DNA of 64,000 nucleotides from Bradyrhizobium sp. RD5-C2 (GCF_019972155.1 NZ_BOVL01000004.1:62001-126000), one strand, 5' to 3'. Positions 53,401 through 62,816 are shown, numbered from the stretch's first letter. Made by a program: numbers and translations. Notes: generated by a model from the letters alone, not told the origin.

Positions 53401-54771
53401 ATGCAGGACACCAGCGACACCATCACCCACGACACGCTCGCCGGCCAGAACGGGGATCTTGCCCATGTGCGGGCGCCCGAGATCGTCGATGCCCTCAATG
53501 CCCGGGAGCCGGCGGATGCGGCGAAGCTGCTGCAATCGCTGCCGGCGGAGAAGGCGATCGAGGTGCTCGACCTGCCCGGGCTCGACAACACTTGCGAGAT
53601 CCTGGCCGAACTGCCCAAGGACACCGCGGTGTCGCTGCTGTCAGGCGTCTCCGACGACCGCGCCGCCGACATATTCAAGGAACTGGTCGAGCCGCTGCGC
53701 ACCACGCTGCTGAACGGCCTCAATCCGGATACCCGCAACGTCATCTCCGGGCTGCTGGCCTATCCCGAGCGCAGTGCCGGCAGCATCATGACGACCGAAT
53801 TCGTCAGCGTGCCCTCGAACTGGACCATCGCCGAGGTCCTGCATCACATCCGGATGGTCGAGCGCACCCGCGAGACCGTCTACTCGATCTTCGTGACCGA
53901 CCCGGTCAAGAAGACCCTGATCCAGGCCGTACCGCTGCGCCGCCTGATCTCGGCCGATCCGCATGCCAATGTGCTCACCGCGGCACCGGCGCGGAAGCCG
54001 CTGATGATCGCGCCTGAGGCTGACCGCATGGAGGCGGCGCGGCTGATCTCGCGCTACGACCTGCTCGCGGTCGCCGTGGTCGACGGCCCCGGCCATATTC
54101 TCGGCATCGTCACGGTCGACGACGTCATCGACGCCATCGTCGAGGAATCGACCGAGGACGCCCAGAAGTTCGGCGGCATGGAAGCGATCGACGAACCTTA
54201 TCTGCGGATCGGCTTCCTCGAAATGATCAAGAAGCGCGGCGGCTGGCTGTGCGCGCTGTTCCTTTCGGAAATGCTGACTGCGACTGCGATGCAGTCGTAC
54301 CAGAGCGAACTCGAGAAGGCGATCGTCCTGACGCTGTTCATCCCGTTGATCATGAGTTCCGGCGGCAATTCTGGCTCGCAGGCGACCTCGCTCCTGATCC
54401 GCTCGCTGGCGCTGCACGAGGTGCGGCTGCGCGACTGGTGGCGCGTCGCCCTGCGCGAGCTGCCGACCGGTATCGTGCTCGGCTCCATCCTCGGCGTGAT
54501 CGGCATTATCAGGATCACGCTCTGGCAGACGCTTGGCCTGTTCGACTACGGTCCGCATTGGATGCTGGTGGCGATCACCGTCGGCGCCGCGCTGGTCGGC
54601 ATCGTCACCTTTGGCTCGCTGGCGGGATCGATGCTGCCGTTCATCCTCAAGCGCATCGGCTTCGATCCGGCGAGCGCGTCCGCGCCGTTCGTCGCGACGC
54701 TGGTCGACGTCACCGGCCTCGTGATCTATTTCGGAGTAGCGGCGGTCATCCTGCACGGCACGCTGCTGTAG
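53401..54771 (+). CDS. mgtE: Magnesium transporter MgtE
   Basis: A 456-residue Mg2+ channel. The N-terminal superhelical MgtE_N domain (PEIVDALNAREPADAAKLLQSLPAEKAIEVL) is followed by two CBS domains (SIMTTEFVSVPSNWTIAEVLHHIR and ILGIVTVDDVIDAIVEE) that sense Mg2+, then five C-terminal transmembrane helices with the conserved PLIMSSGGNSGSQATSLLIRSLAL. The ATG at 53401 is chosen. The upstream extension is not conserved. It stands alone, after a 158-base gap. Confidence 0.94.
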   Translation: MQDTSDTITHDTLAGQNGDLAHVRAPEIVDALNAREPADAAKLLQSLPAEKAIEVLDLPGLDNTCEILAELPKDTAVSLLSGVSDDRAADIFKELVEPLRTTLLNGLNPDTRNVISGLLAYPERSAGSIMTTEFVSVPSNWTIAEVLHHIRMVERTRETVYSIFVTDPVKKTLIQAVPLRRLISADPHANVLTAAPARKPLMIAPEADRMEAARLISRYDLLAVAVVDGPGHILGIVTVDDVIDAIVEESTEDAQKFGGMEAIDEPYLRIGFLEMIKKRGGWLCALFLSEMLTATAMQSYQSELEKAIVLTLFIPLIMSSGGNSGSQATSLLIRSLALHEVRLRDWWRVALRELPTGIVLGSILGVIGIIRITLWQTLGLFDYGPHWMLVAITVGAALVGIVTFGSLAGSMLPFILKRIGFDPASASAPFVATLVDVTGLVIYFGVAAVILHGTLL

Positions 54772-54777
54772 GCCGTG

Positions 54778-55665
54778 TCAGGTGGCAAATAGCCGGCTCG
54801 CGGCAAAATCGATGAACGCGCGCAGCCGCGTCGAACCGTACCTGCCTGAAGGCCACAGCAGCCAGAACGCGGCTTCGATCGTCTCCTGCGGCAGCACGAT
54901 CTGCAACTGACCGGCTTCGACCGCGTCGCGCATCAGGAAATCGGGCGCCCAGGCGAGTCCCAGGCCTGCAACCGCTGCCGCACGGACCGCCTCGATGTTC
55001 GAGCAGATCACGTGAGGCGTTGCTTCCTCGATCGCGGCCTGTGCGCCGCTGGCCAGCTGCCACGCCTGCAGCACGTCGGTGTCGGGATGGCGGAAGCGGA
55101 TCAGGCGATGCGCCGACAGCGCCGCCTGATCGGCCGGTTCGCCGCATTCGGCGAGATAAGACGGCGCGGCGTAGACCGAGAGCCGGAACGGCGGGAGCCT
55201 GCGCGACATCAGGCCGGAATCAGGCAGGACGCCGCTGCGGATCGCAAGATCAAAACCCTCCGTCGCCAGATCCCTGATGCGGTCGTCGAAATCCAGATCG
55301 AGCCGGATCTTCGGATGCGCTTGCGCGAAGGCCGCCAGATGCGGCGCGAGGAAGCGATAGCCCGCGGCAGGCAGGCTGATGCGCAGCAGGCCTTGCGGTT
55401 CGCCCGCCGATGCCGACAGCAGCTCCGTCGTCTCGCGCCAATCGTCCTGCAGCCGTCGTGCGCGGCCGAGCAGCAATTCGCCTTCGGGCGTCAGGCTGAC
55501 GCGCCGCGTCGTTCGCGTGAACAGGCGCACGCCGAGTTGGGCCTCCAGTGTGGCGATCGCCTTTCCGGTCGCTGATGGCGACAGGCCGAGCTTTCTCGCG
55601 GCAGCTGCAAAGCTCAGCGTTTCGGCGACGGTGACGAAGGTGACGAGTGACGGCGGGTCTTCCAT
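54778..55665 (-). CDS. LysR family transcriptional regulator
   Basis: A 295-residue LysR regulator. The N-terminal winged helix-turn-helix is FVTVAETLSFAAAARKLGLSPSATGKAIATLEAQLGVRLFTRTTRRVSLTPEG, followed by a substrate-binding domain (GLLRISLPAAGYRFLAPHLAAFAQAHPKIRLDL). It resembles the large LysR group whose genes lie next to their targets. It is divergent from a beta-propeller protein gene with 109 bases between, which is the presumptive target. Inducer unknown. Confidence 0.92.
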   Translation of the reverse strand: MEDPPSLVTFVTVAETLSFAAAARKLGLSPSATGKAIATLEAQLGVRLFTRTTRRVSLTPEGELLLGRARRLQDDWRETTELLSASAGEPQGLLRISLPAAGYRFLAPHLAAFAQAHPKIRLDLDFDDRIRDLATEGFDLAIRSGVLPDSGLMSRRLPPFRLSVYAAPSYLAECGEPADQAALSAHRLIRFRHPDTDVLQAWQLASGAQAAIEEATPHVICSNIEAVRAAAVAGLGLAWAPDFLMRDAVEAGQLQIVLPQETIEAAFWLLWPSGRYGSTRLRAFIDFAASRLFAT

Positions 55666-55774
55666 GGTGGCAGATTAGCGAATTCCGGTCGCCGATGTCG
55701 CGAGTTTCCGCCCGATGATCGGCGGCCGCCGACTTTCTATCCTCGGTTCAGTTGAACTCACCGAGGCGCGAACG

Positions 55775-56764
55775 ATGGCACAAGACATCCACACGGATCA
55801 TGCAAGCTACCAATTGAGCGGGTTTGTCGACGGCGTATGGCATCCGGAAGACCTGGTCGAACTCCCGGGAACGTCCTGGGTCATCGTCAGCTGCATGCGA
55901 TCTGCGGACCATGGCGGCGGCCTGTTCAAGGTCGATACGGCGCGGCCGTCACACGCGACGGAGCTGCGTTGGGCACCTGCCGCGCAGCAGGCGCGGCTCG
56001 GACCTCAGATCTTCGACCCGCACGGAATCGCGGCGCGGCGTCTCGCCGATGAGACGTTCGAGCTGCTGGTGGTCGATCATGGTGGCGGCGAAGCGATCGA
56101 CCGCCTGGTGCTCGAGCTCGGCGAGGAGGGGCCTTTCGTTGCAGCGGGCGAGCGCCTGGTGCAGCCGCCGCGGACGTCGGCGAACGCGGTGGCGCATCTG
56201 CCTGATGGCGGCTTCGTCATGACCAGCATGTTCGATCCGACCGACGGCGAGTTCGTGTCGCGGTTTGCGCGCGGCGAGCCGACCGGGCAGGTGTGGCGCT
56301 GGTCGCCGGCGAATGGCTGGAGCCGGTTCGGCGATCAGGCGATGTCCGGCGCCAACGGCATCGCCGTGTCGCGCGATGGTGTCGTCATCGCCTGCGAATG
56401 GGCCGCGCGTCGCGTCTGGCGGCTCGACCGCGATGGCCGAGCGGTCGCAAGCGTCGAGACGGATTTTCTGCCTGACAATTTGCGCTGGACTGCGGACGGG
56501 CGGCTGCTGCTCGCGGGACAATCCACGCGGCCGGAGGTTCTATTCGGCTGCGAAGCGCGCGGCGATCGCTGCCCGCTGGCGTTCAAGGTCGTCCGGCTCG
56601 ATCCGGTCAGCCTCGCGATCGAATCTCTGATCGCGGTGGACGAGGCCGGCGCGGTGGCCAAGGGCTTTGGCGGCGCGACGGGAGCGATGGAGGTCGGCGA
56701 GCAGATCTGGGTCGGCAGCTTCACCGGACAGCGGATCGGAATCTTCAGTCCATGGTCAGCGTGA
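55775..56764 (+). CDS. SMP-30/paraoxonase-like beta-propeller protein
   Basis: A 329-residue protein with repeated propeller-type segments: HPEDLVELPGTSWVIVSC, IFDPHGIAARRLADETFELLVVDHGGGEAIDRLVLEL, SANAVAHLPDGGFVMTSMF, GANGIAVSRDGVVIACEWAARRVWRLDR, and DNLRWTADGRLLLAGQ. The pattern resembles SMP-30/gluconolactonase and arylesterase families, so a lactonase or esterase activity is possible. No signal peptide is seen, so it is probably cytoplasmic. The ATG at 55775 is preferred over an upstream frame start. It is divergent from the LysR gene, its likely regulator. Confidence 0.75.
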   Translation: MAQDIHTDHASYQLSGFVDGVWHPEDLVELPGTSWVIVSCMRSADHGGGLFKVDTARPSHATELRWAPAAQQARLGPQIFDPHGIAARRLADETFELLVVDHGGGEAIDRLVLELGEEGPFVAAGERLVQPPRTSANAVAHLPDGGFVMTSMFDPTDGEFVSRFARGEPTGQVWRWSPANGWSRFGDQAMSGANGIAVSRDGVVIACEWAARRVWRLDRDGRAVASVETDFLPDNLRWTADGRLLLAGQSTRPEVLFGCEARGDRCPLAFKVVRLDPVSLAIESLIAVDEAGAVAKGFGGATGAMEVGEQIWVGSFTGQRIGIFSPWSA

Positions 56765-56818
56765 GCGCTCGCCGGCTGTGCCCGCCGGCGGTCGCTGCGC
56801 CACATCCACAAACTCACT

Positions 56819-56958
56819 GTCGTCCCGGCGAAGGCCGGGACCCATCACCACCGAAGCTCGTTGTTGAGCGCAGTCGCAGTTCCGCGTTTGCGTGGGATTG
56901 GCAGTCTCGATGAACCGTTAGATCACGCGGTATGGGTCCCGGCCTTCGCCGGGACGAC
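56819..56958. repeat. 140-bp inverted-repeat element overlapping the mazG 3' end
   Basis: The two ends (56819-56845 and 56932-56958) are perfect 27-base reverse complements. Each arm can also fold alone, as CCCGGC-GAAG-GCCGGG. The middle 86 bases are unrelated sequence. The right arm and its inner neighbour encode the last residues of MazG (VVPAKAGTHTA) and its stop at 56923-56925. Confidence 0.85.
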
Positions 56959-57768
56959 GGCGCTCTTCGCTTCGTTCCACAGCGCGTCCATCTCTTCCAG
57001 CGTCGCGCCGTCGAGCGAGCGGCCCTGCGCGGCCAGCGCCTGCTCGATATAGGCAAACCGCCGCTCGAACTTGGCGTTGGTTGCGCGCAGCGCGGTTTCC
57101 GGATCGGCGTCGACGTGGCGGGCGAGGTTGACCAGCGCGAACATCAGGTCGCCCGTTTCCTCGGCGATCTCGGCCTTGTCGTTGCGGTCGAGCGCCGCCT
57201 CGATCTCGTCGGCCTCCTCGCGGATCTTGGCGAGTACGGCGCGCGGGTCGTTCCAGTCGAAGCCGACGGTAGACGCCTTGCGCTGCAGCTCCATCGCCCG
57301 CGTCAGGGCAGGGAGGCCGGCCTTCACGCTGGCCAGCAGGGATGTGTGCGCGGTCTCTTCCGGCGGCCGCCGAGCCGCGCGCTCGGCCTTCTCCTCGGCC
57401 TTGATGCGCTCCCAGGCGCTCTTGACGCCGGCGGGCTGGATATTGCCGTCCTTGTCGGCAAAGACATGCGGATGACGGCGGATCATCTTCCTCGTGATCG
57501 CCTCGACCACGTCTCCGAACGCAAAGGCGTTCTGCTCTTCGGCCATCCTTGCGTGATAGACCACCTGGAGCAGGAGGTCGCCGAGCTCCTCGCGTAGATC
57601 GTCGAGATCGCCGCGCGTGATCGCGTCCGCGACCTCATAGGCCTCCTCGATCGTGTAGGGCGCGATGGTCTCAAAATTCTGGATGAGATCCCATGGGCAG
57701 CCGGTCACCGGCGTACGCAGCGCGGCCATGATCTCGATCAGGCGGGAAATGTCGCGGGAAGGGGTCAT
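56923..57768 (-). CDS. mazG: Nucleoside triphosphate pyrophosphohydrolase MazG
   Basis: A 281-residue all-alpha NTP-PPase that hydrolyses (d)NTPs to monophosphates. It has two MazG modules. The first has GCPWDLIQNFETIAPYTIEEAYEVADAI and the metal-binding LREELGDLLLQVVYHARMAEE. The second has EEADEIEAALDRNDKAEIAEETGDLMFALVNLARH, with the ExxE and ExxD residues present. The ATG at 57768 is the expected start. The C-terminal residues VVPAKAGTHTA and the stop codon come from a repeat element inserted at the gene's end. Confidence 0.94.
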   Translation of the reverse strand: MTPSRDISRLIEIMAALRTPVTGCPWDLIQNFETIAPYTIEEAYEVADAITRGDLDDLREELGDLLLQVVYHARMAEEQNAFAFGDVVEAITRKMIRRHPHVFADKDGNIQPAGVKSAWERIKAEEKAERAARRPPEETAHTSLLASVKAGLPALTRAMELQRKASTVGFDWNDPRAVLAKIREEADEIEAALDRNDKAEIAEETGDLMFALVNLARHVDADPETALRATNAKFERRFAYIEQALAAQGRSLDGATLEEMDALWNEAKSAVVPAKAGTHTA

Positions 57769-57896
57769 CGGGCACCGCTGTATGAGAGGTATAGCCGTTA
57801 TGCCAAATCGGCCCCGTCGATCCCAGCAAAACACGCCGGAAACGCGGCGCTGTCCACGGATTGGCCGCGGCGCCGTCAGGTGCTAAATCGCCACTT

Positions 57897-58616
57897 ATGA
57901 CCGATCACAACAATTCCGACACCGCGTTGGTGCTGTTTTCCGGCGGCCAGGATTCCACCACCTGCCTTGCCTGGGCGTTGGACCGCTTCGCGCGCGTCGA
58001 GATGATCGGCTTCACCTACGGCCAGCGTCACGCGATCGAGCTCGATTGCCGCGACCGCCTGCTTGCCGGGATCAAGCAAATCCGGCCGGACTGGGCTGCA
58101 AGGCTCGGTGACAGCCACACACTGGCGATCCCGACGCTGTCGGAGATATCAGACACCGCGCTGACCCGCGACGTCGCGATCGAAATGGGCGCTGACGGGT
58201 TGCCGAACACCTTCGTGCCCGGCCGCAACCTTGTGTTCCTCACCTTCGCGGGCGCACTGGCCTATCGGCGCGGCATCCGCCACATCATCGGCGGCATGTG
58301 CGAGACCGACTATTCCGGCTATCCGGATTGCCGCGACGAGACCATCAAGGCGCTGCAGTCCGCGCTCAGCCTCGGCATGGCGAGGGACTTCGAGCTGCAC
58401 ACGCCGCTGATGTGGCTCGACAAGGCGGCGACCTGGCGGCTTGCGCACGAGCTCGGCGGGGCAGGGCTGGTCGATCTGATCCGCGAGCACTCGCACACCT
58501 GCTATCTCGGCGAACGCGGCGCGCGGCACGATTGGGGCTATGGCTGCGGCGAATGCCCGGCCTGCAGCCTGCGGGCCAAGGGCTGGCGAGAGTATGTCGC
58601 GCAGGGCGGCCCGTAA
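57897..58616 (+). CDS. queC: 7-cyano-7-deazaguanine synthase
   Basis: A 239-residue enzyme converting CDG to preQ0 in queuosine synthesis. The ATP-PPase P-loop is [16 protein letters not shown] (SGGQDS 15-20). The zinc site at the C-terminus uses the cysteines in [31 protein letters not shown]. The ATG at 57897 starts [11 protein letters not shown]. It is divergent from mazG. No preQ1 riboswitch was recognised in the 128-base gap. Confidence 0.95.
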   Translation: MTDHNNSDTALVLFSGGQDSTTCLAWALDRFARVEMIGFTYGQRHAIELDCRDRLLAGIKQIRPDWAARLGDSHTLAIPTLSEISDTALTRDVAIEMGADGLPNTFVPGRNLVFLTFAGALAYRRGIRHIIGGMCETDYSGYPDCRDETIKALQSALSLGMARDFELHTPLMWLDKAATWRLAHELGGAGLVDLIREHSHTCYLGERGARHDWGYGCGECPACSLRAKGWREYVAQGGP

Positions 58617-58954
58617 CGGCGGGCGCATAGCCGTCCGCAGGGGTGGACTGCCAAAATATCGAAAACAACCCCATGCAAAGGAGTCGGCGGCTGCCGGCGT
58701 TCGACACGGCAACTTGACACGTCGGGCAACTCAGCGGTAGCCTTCTATTATTCCGAAATCGTGTAAGGCGCGGCTCGCCAAGACGACGGTGTGTGAGGCG
58801 CCCACACTGTCATCGCCCGGCTTGACCGGGCGATCCAGTACGCCGCGGCTTCTCCGCTCAAACACTGGCGTCTCTGGAATACTGGATCACCCGCTTTCGC
58901 GGGTGATGACACCGAACAAGCTGTTGAGCGAGCGTCGATGTGAAGTGCGTGCCT
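58617..58954. other. Intergenic region downstream of queC
   Basis: 338 bases between convergent queC and the nitrile hydratase operon. It contains the repeat at 58808-58911. No gene is supported in the remaining sequence. Confidence 0.5.
58808..58911. repeat. 104-bp inverted-repeat element with non-identical hairpin arms
   Basis: The outer and inner parts of the two arms are reverse complements: TGTCATC...GATCCAGTA on the left and TACTGGATC...GATGACA on the right. Between them each arm has its own hairpin, GCCCGG-CTTGA-CCGGGC on the left and ACCCGC-TTTC-GCGGGT on the right. They differ in sequence but preserve pairing. It lies between convergent queC and the nitrile hydratase operon. Confidence 0.8.
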
Positions 58955-59332
58955 CTACCCAAAATCCTTAGCCGTCAGCACGATCGGCTGGCCGTGCGGG
59001 GTACGGTCGGCGGCGTGGTCCCAGGCGTCGCGGTAGCGGTGCAGGGTCTCCGGTGTCGTGACGCCCTTGGCGGCCACGAGGTGTTCGAGCGTCGCCAGCC
59101 AATGCTGGTAGTAGGTCTCGCCGGTGTCGGGATCGCCGGCCGCCAGCGCGCGCTTGATTTGATCGGCGAGGGCGGCGGCCCATTCGGGCCAGGTGAACAC
59201 GCCGCGGTCATGCAGCGTCAACGCCATGGCGAAGGCCTGCGCCTCCCACGGCGCGCGGAACACCGGGCCGTCCTGATCGCGGGGAATGCTGGACACGGCG
59301 CTGGTCGCGCGCGCGGCGGCGCCGGTATCCAT
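58955..59332 (-). CDS. Nitrile hydratase accessory protein (activator)
   Basis: A 125-residue protein related to the nitrile hydratase beta-subunit N-terminus and to cobalt chaperones such as P14K. It has GPVFRAPWEAQAFAMALTLHDRGVFTWPEWAAALADQI and ETYYQHWLATLEHLVAAKG. It helps insert cobalt into, or mature, the alpha subunit. The ATG at 59332 overlaps the beta-subunit stop (ATGA), fixing the start. The frame extends upstream inside the beta gene. It is the last gene of the three-gene operon. Confidence 0.9.
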   Translation of the reverse strand: MDTGAAARATSAVSSIPRDQDGPVFRAPWEAQAFAMALTLHDRGVFTWPEWAAALADQIKRALAAGDPDTGETYYQHWLATLEHLVAAKGVTTPETLHRYRDAWDHAADRTPHGQPIVLTAKDFG

Positions 59333-59991
59333 CAGACCGCCTCCAGATACGGCTCGAACGCGTCGATCGAGACCTTGATGGTCGGATCGGAGTCCGGTCC
59401 CCACAATTCGCGTCCATCGAACACGACGGTGTACAGCCATTGCGGATGCTCGCCGGCATCGTTGGCGACCGTATCGGGAAACACGTGACAGCCGTGATCG
59501 CGCTCGACCACGCCGACATGACCGCGCACGTAGCGCGGCAGCCGCGTATGCGTGGCGGGATGGATGTTCTTCGCCCGTACCCGATCGCCGGCCTTAAATT
59601 TTGCCAGCCCCGGCGCCGCGCGGCCGAACTTGCCGCGCACCATGATGCGCTCGACATCGGCCATCGAGAACTTGCCGTGCTTGAGCGATTTCGCCGGCGC
59701 GACGGAATGTCCGGCGGCGACGTCGTCGTTAGAGATATAGCCCTTGTCGAGCAGCAGGGCTTCCAGCCCGAGCAGCCATTTCCTGTAGTAGGAGCTCGAC
59801 AGATAGACCTGCGGGGGCAGGGTCTCGCGATAGAAGCGCGACGCGTCGATGTTGAAGGCGCCGGCGGCGCCCATCGCGCGGACCATGGCGAGCACCCGCG
59901 ATTCCCATTCCTGATGGAACATCGGCTCGTTCGGTTCGGGCTCGACCTTGCCGAACCCGTCCATGCCGCCCATGTCGTGGACGCCGTTCAC
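59332..59991 (-). CDS. nthB: Nitrile hydratase beta subunit
   Basis: A 219-residue structural subunit. Signatures are [36 protein letters not shown] at the N-terminus, [17 protein letters not shown], and the C-terminal barrel [35 protein letters not shown]. It overlaps the alpha gene by four bases and the activator gene by one base of its stop codon. The alpha-beta heterodimer hydrates nitriles to amides. Confidence 0.95.
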   Translation of the reverse strand: MNGVHDMGGMDGFGKVEPEPNEPMFHQEWESRVLAMVRAMGAAGAFNIDASRFYRETLPPQVYLSSSYYRKWLLGLEALLLDKGYISNDDVAAGHSVAPAKSLKHGKFSMADVERIMVRGKFGRAAPGLAKFKAGDRVRAKNIHPATHTRLPRYVRGHVGVVERDHGCHVFPDTVANDAGEHPQWLYTVVFDGRELWGPDSDPTIKVSIDAFEPYLEAV

Positions 59992-60617
59992 GACGGTGCT
60001 CCCGGCGTTTTCGGGAAGCCGGTGCCAATCATGGAATCGCGCGTCACGAGGTCGGCGAGCTGTTCCTCGCTCCAGCCCTCAGTGCCCGCGGGCCGCATCG
60101 GCAGCACCAGGAAGCGTGTTTCGGCCGTCGAGTCCCAGACCCGGATTTCCGTCTCCTTCGGCAGGCTGACGCCGAAATCGGCGAGCACGCCGCGCGGATC
60201 CTTGACCGCGCGCGAGCGGTACGGCGAGGCCTTGTACCAGACCGGCGGCAGCCCCAGCATTTCCCAAGGGTAACAGGAGCACAAAGTGCAGACGACCATG
60301 TTGTGACGGCCAGGCGTGTTCTCGATCGCGACCAGGTGGTCGCCCACCCGGCTGACATGACCGAGGGTGCCGACCGCCTTGCTGGCGTCCTCGAGCAGCG
60401 CCTTCTTGAAGGCGGGATCGGTCCAGGCCTTGGCCACGACCTTGGCGCCGTTATGCGGGCCGATCTTCGTCTCATAGGCCTGCACGATGGCGTCGAGCGC
60501 GGCAGCCTCGACATAGCCCTTTTCGGTCAGGATCGATTCCAGCGCGCGGACGCGCAGCTCGGTCTCCGACAGTTCGGAATGGTCGTGATCGTGGTGGTGA
60601 TGATCATGTTCGCTCAT
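59988..60617 (-). CDS. nthA: Nitrile hydratase alpha subunit, cobalt type
   Basis: A 209-residue catalytic subunit. The metal claw is C110-T-L-C113-S114-C115 in [11 protein letters not shown]. Threonine in CTLCSC marks the cobalt type, whereas iron enzymes have CSLCSC. A His-rich N-terminus ([13 protein letters not shown]) may bind metal during maturation. The alpha-beta-activator order matches cobalt enzymes. No amidase gene is adjacent, so the amide product would be processed elsewhere. The start is 74 bases from a divergent crotonase gene. Confidence 0.95.
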   Translation of the reverse strand: MSEHDHHHHDHDHSELSETELRVRALESILTEKGYVEAAALDAIVQAYETKIGPHNGAKVVAKAWTDPAFKKALLEDASKAVGTLGHVSRVGDHLVAIENTPGRHNMVVCTLCSCYPWEMLGLPPVWYKASPYRSRAVKDPRGVLADFGVSLPKETEIRVWDSTAETRFLVLPMRPAGTEGWSEEQLADLVTRDSMIGTGFPKTPGAPS

Positions 60618-60691
60618 GCCTACAGAATAGGCGAAATCGCCGTGCTATGTCGAGGCAAGCAGTACACAACAATGCGAGCTGGGAGGTATGC

Positions 60692-61498
60692 GTGGTTGAC
60701 GATGTGACGATCGAGAAGGGCCTCGGACCAGAGGGCCGTATCGCCGTGGTGCGGTTCGACCGCGGCGACGGTATCAACGCGCTGTCGCCGGAGGCGCTGC
60801 GGCAATTGACCGATGCGGCGCGCAGTTTCGAGGACGATGGCGAAACCTCGGTGGTGGTGCTGACCGGCGGCGCTAAATCGTTCAGCGCCGGCTTCGACCT
60901 CAAGGATGCCGAAGGGCGCTCGCGCAAGACGATGGATATGGGCACGCTGCGCCGTCACCTGAAGCTCGGGCCGCGGCTGACGCGCGCCTGGCAGGAGATG
61001 GAGCAGGTCACGATCGGCGCGATCGAGGGCTTTTGCGTCGGCGGCGGCGTGGCGCTCGCGGTCGCGCTGGATTTCCGGGTCATGGCGCGCGATGCGCATC
61101 TTCGCGTGCCGGAGATTGCGCTCGGCATGAACATGAGCTGGCAGAGCGTGCCGCGCATGCTGCATCTGATGGGGCCGGCGCGCACCAAGCAGGCCGTGAT
61201 CCTGGCCGACGACCGGATCTCCGCCGAGGAGGCCTACGAATGGGGCTTGGTGGAGCAGGTGACTGATCCGGGCAAATCGTATGATGCTGCGATGGCGCTC
61301 GCGGCCAAGGTCGCCGCCCAGCCGCCGATTTCGGTGGCGATGACCAAGCTGACGGTCAACCGCCTGGCGCATGCGCTCGACGATCTCGCCAGCCACATGG
61401 ATCTCGACCAGTTCGCGCTGGCGAGCCTGACCGAGGATCACAAGGAGGGCGTCGCGGCTTTCCTCGGGCGGCGCAAGCCGCGCTTCAGGGGACGCTGA
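60692..61498 (+). CDS. Enoyl-CoA hydratase/isomerase (crotonase) family protein
   Basis: A 268-residue crotonase-fold protein with the oxyanion-hole segments KSFSAGFDLKDAEG and IEGFCVGGGVALAVALDFRVMA, then RVPEIALGMNMSWQSVPR, which carries one Glu at a usual catalytic position. The GTG at 60692 follows GGGAGG by five bases and is preferred over the ATG at 60647. Reaction within the superfamily (hydratase, isomerase or other) cannot be fixed. It is divergent from the nitrile hydratase operon. Confidence 0.85.
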   Translation: MVDDVTIEKGLGPEGRIAVVRFDRGDGINALSPEALRQLTDAARSFEDDGETSVVVLTGGAKSFSAGFDLKDAEGRSRKTMDMGTLRRHLKLGPRLTRAWQEMEQVTIGAIEGFCVGGGVALAVALDFRVMARDAHLRVPEIALGMNMSWQSVPRMLHLMGPARTKQAVILADDRISAEEAYEWGLVEQVTDPGKSYDAAMALAAKVAAQPPISVAMTKLTVNRLAHALDDLASHMDLDQFALASLTEDHKEGVAAFLGRRKPRFRGR

Positions 61499-61507
61499 CG
61501 GCTCCGC

Positions 61508-62755
61508 CTAAGCTTTGGTGATGCGGTCGCTTGCGGCGAGGTCGGCCTCCCAACCGAACGCCGAGCGGCCGTCAAGGGCCGGCGAACGCGCGCGCTCGTT
61601 GGCGACGAAGGCATCGAAGGACGGGCCGGTTGCGGTCAGCTCCAGCCTGCGGGCCTGGTCATCCAGCCGCTTCAGCGCCTGCAACTCCTCGTCGCGGCCG
61701 AGCTTGGCCTGCCGTACCGCCGATTTCAGCACGCCGATGGTCTCGTCATAGACCTTGATCGGCACCGGAAACGGATGACGGTCCTTGCCGCCATGCGCGA
61801 GCGAGAAACGCGCCGGATCGCGGAAGCGATACGGCGTCCCGTGGACGACCTCGGCGACCATGGCGAGCGACTCCACGGTGCGGGCACCGACGCCGGGCGT
61901 CAGCAGCAGTTCGGGGAAATCCAGCGGCCCGCGCTCCGCGGCGGCGGCGAGGGTGCCATGCAGGCGGCGGATGAAGACATCGCTCGACCGCACGTCGTGA
62001 TGCGCGGGCATGATCAGGTGCAACAGATCGCCCTGCGCCTCCACCTGCTCGGTCAGTTCGGCATATTCATGCGCGATGCCGTCAGGACCGAGCGCGGCGA
62101 GCAGATCGAGCTGGGCCTGGCGCGAGGCGTCGGCGCGGTGATCGGTGAGATTGACGATCTCGCCCTGCGCTGGACCATCGATCGCGCTGTGCGGCTCGTC
62201 GACGAAGCTGCGCAGCCCCTCGGAATGCCAGTGGTAGCGTCGCGCCTGTCGCTTGTGATCGTTCATGCCTTGCTGGACCACGGTCCATTTGCCTTCCGCG
62301 GTGACGAAGAAGCCATGCAGGTAGAGCTCGAAACCGTCCTGGACCGCGGCACTGTCGACCTTGGCGACCAGACGGCTGGCGCGGGTGAGGGCGACGCCGT
62401 CAACGCCGGTCCGGTCGCCCAGCGCCGACAATTCGTCCGGCGTGCGCCGCGAATGCTTGCCGCGACCACCGCAGACGTAGATGCCGAGCTCGTCCTGCCG
62501 CGGCGCCAGCCCGCGCTTGAGCGCGCCGATGACGCTCGTGGTGATACCCGACGAATGCCAGTCCATGCCCATGACGGCACCGAACGACTGGAACCAGAAC
62601 GGATGCGAGAGCCGCTGCAGGAACGCGTCGCGGCCGTAATGATGGACCACGGCCTGCGTGATGATCGCACCCAGCGTCGCCATGCGCTCCGCCAGCCACG
62701 GCGGCACGCGTCCACCATGGAGCGGAAGATCGGCGCTGCCGGTACGTCGAACCAT
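61508..62755 (-). CDS. DUF763 protein
   Basis: A 415-residue member of DUF763, a family found in archaea and scattered bacteria. Conserved segments are RRTGSADLPLHGGRVPPWLAERM, GVDGVALTRASRLVAKVDSAAVQDGFELYLHGFFV, WHSEGLRSFVDEPHSAI and LLLTPGVGARTVESLAMVAEVVHGTPYRFRDPARFSLAHGGKD. The last has a helix-hairpin-helix-like GVGARTVESLA, suggesting DNA binding. Start ATG 62755 opens the conserved part. An upstream in-frame extension to 62848 would read through a G10 tract. Function unknown. It converges with the crotonase gene. Confidence 0.85.
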   Translation of the reverse strand: MVRRTGSADLPLHGGRVPPWLAERMATLGAIITQAVVHHYGRDAFLQRLSHPFWFQSFGAVMGMDWHSSGITTSVIGALKRGLAPRQDELGIYVCGGRGKHSRRTPDELSALGDRTGVDGVALTRASRLVAKVDSAAVQDGFELYLHGFFVTAEGKWTVVQQGMNDHKRQARRYHWHSEGLRSFVDEPHSAIDGPAQGEIVNLTDHRADASRQAQLDLLAALGPDGIAHEYAELTEQVEAQGDLLHLIMPAHHDVRSSDVFIRRLHGTLAAAAERGPLDFPELLLTPGVGARTVESLAMVAEVVHGTPYRFRDPARFSLAHGGKDRHPFPVPIKVYDETIGVLKSAVRQAKLGRDEELQALKRLDDQARRLELTATGPSFDAFVANERARSPALDGRSAFGWEADLAASDRITKA

Positions 62756-62816
62756 TGGTCTCCAAGTCTCGAACTGTTGTCGTGGAGTCGGGGGCAGACT
62801 ATCAGGCAAAGCCTTC

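Noticed and set aside
57769..57896. PreQ1 riboswitch upstream of queC
   Set aside because: GCTAAAT before the start is only a fragment. The paired stem and C-rich loop of known preQ1 classes are absent.
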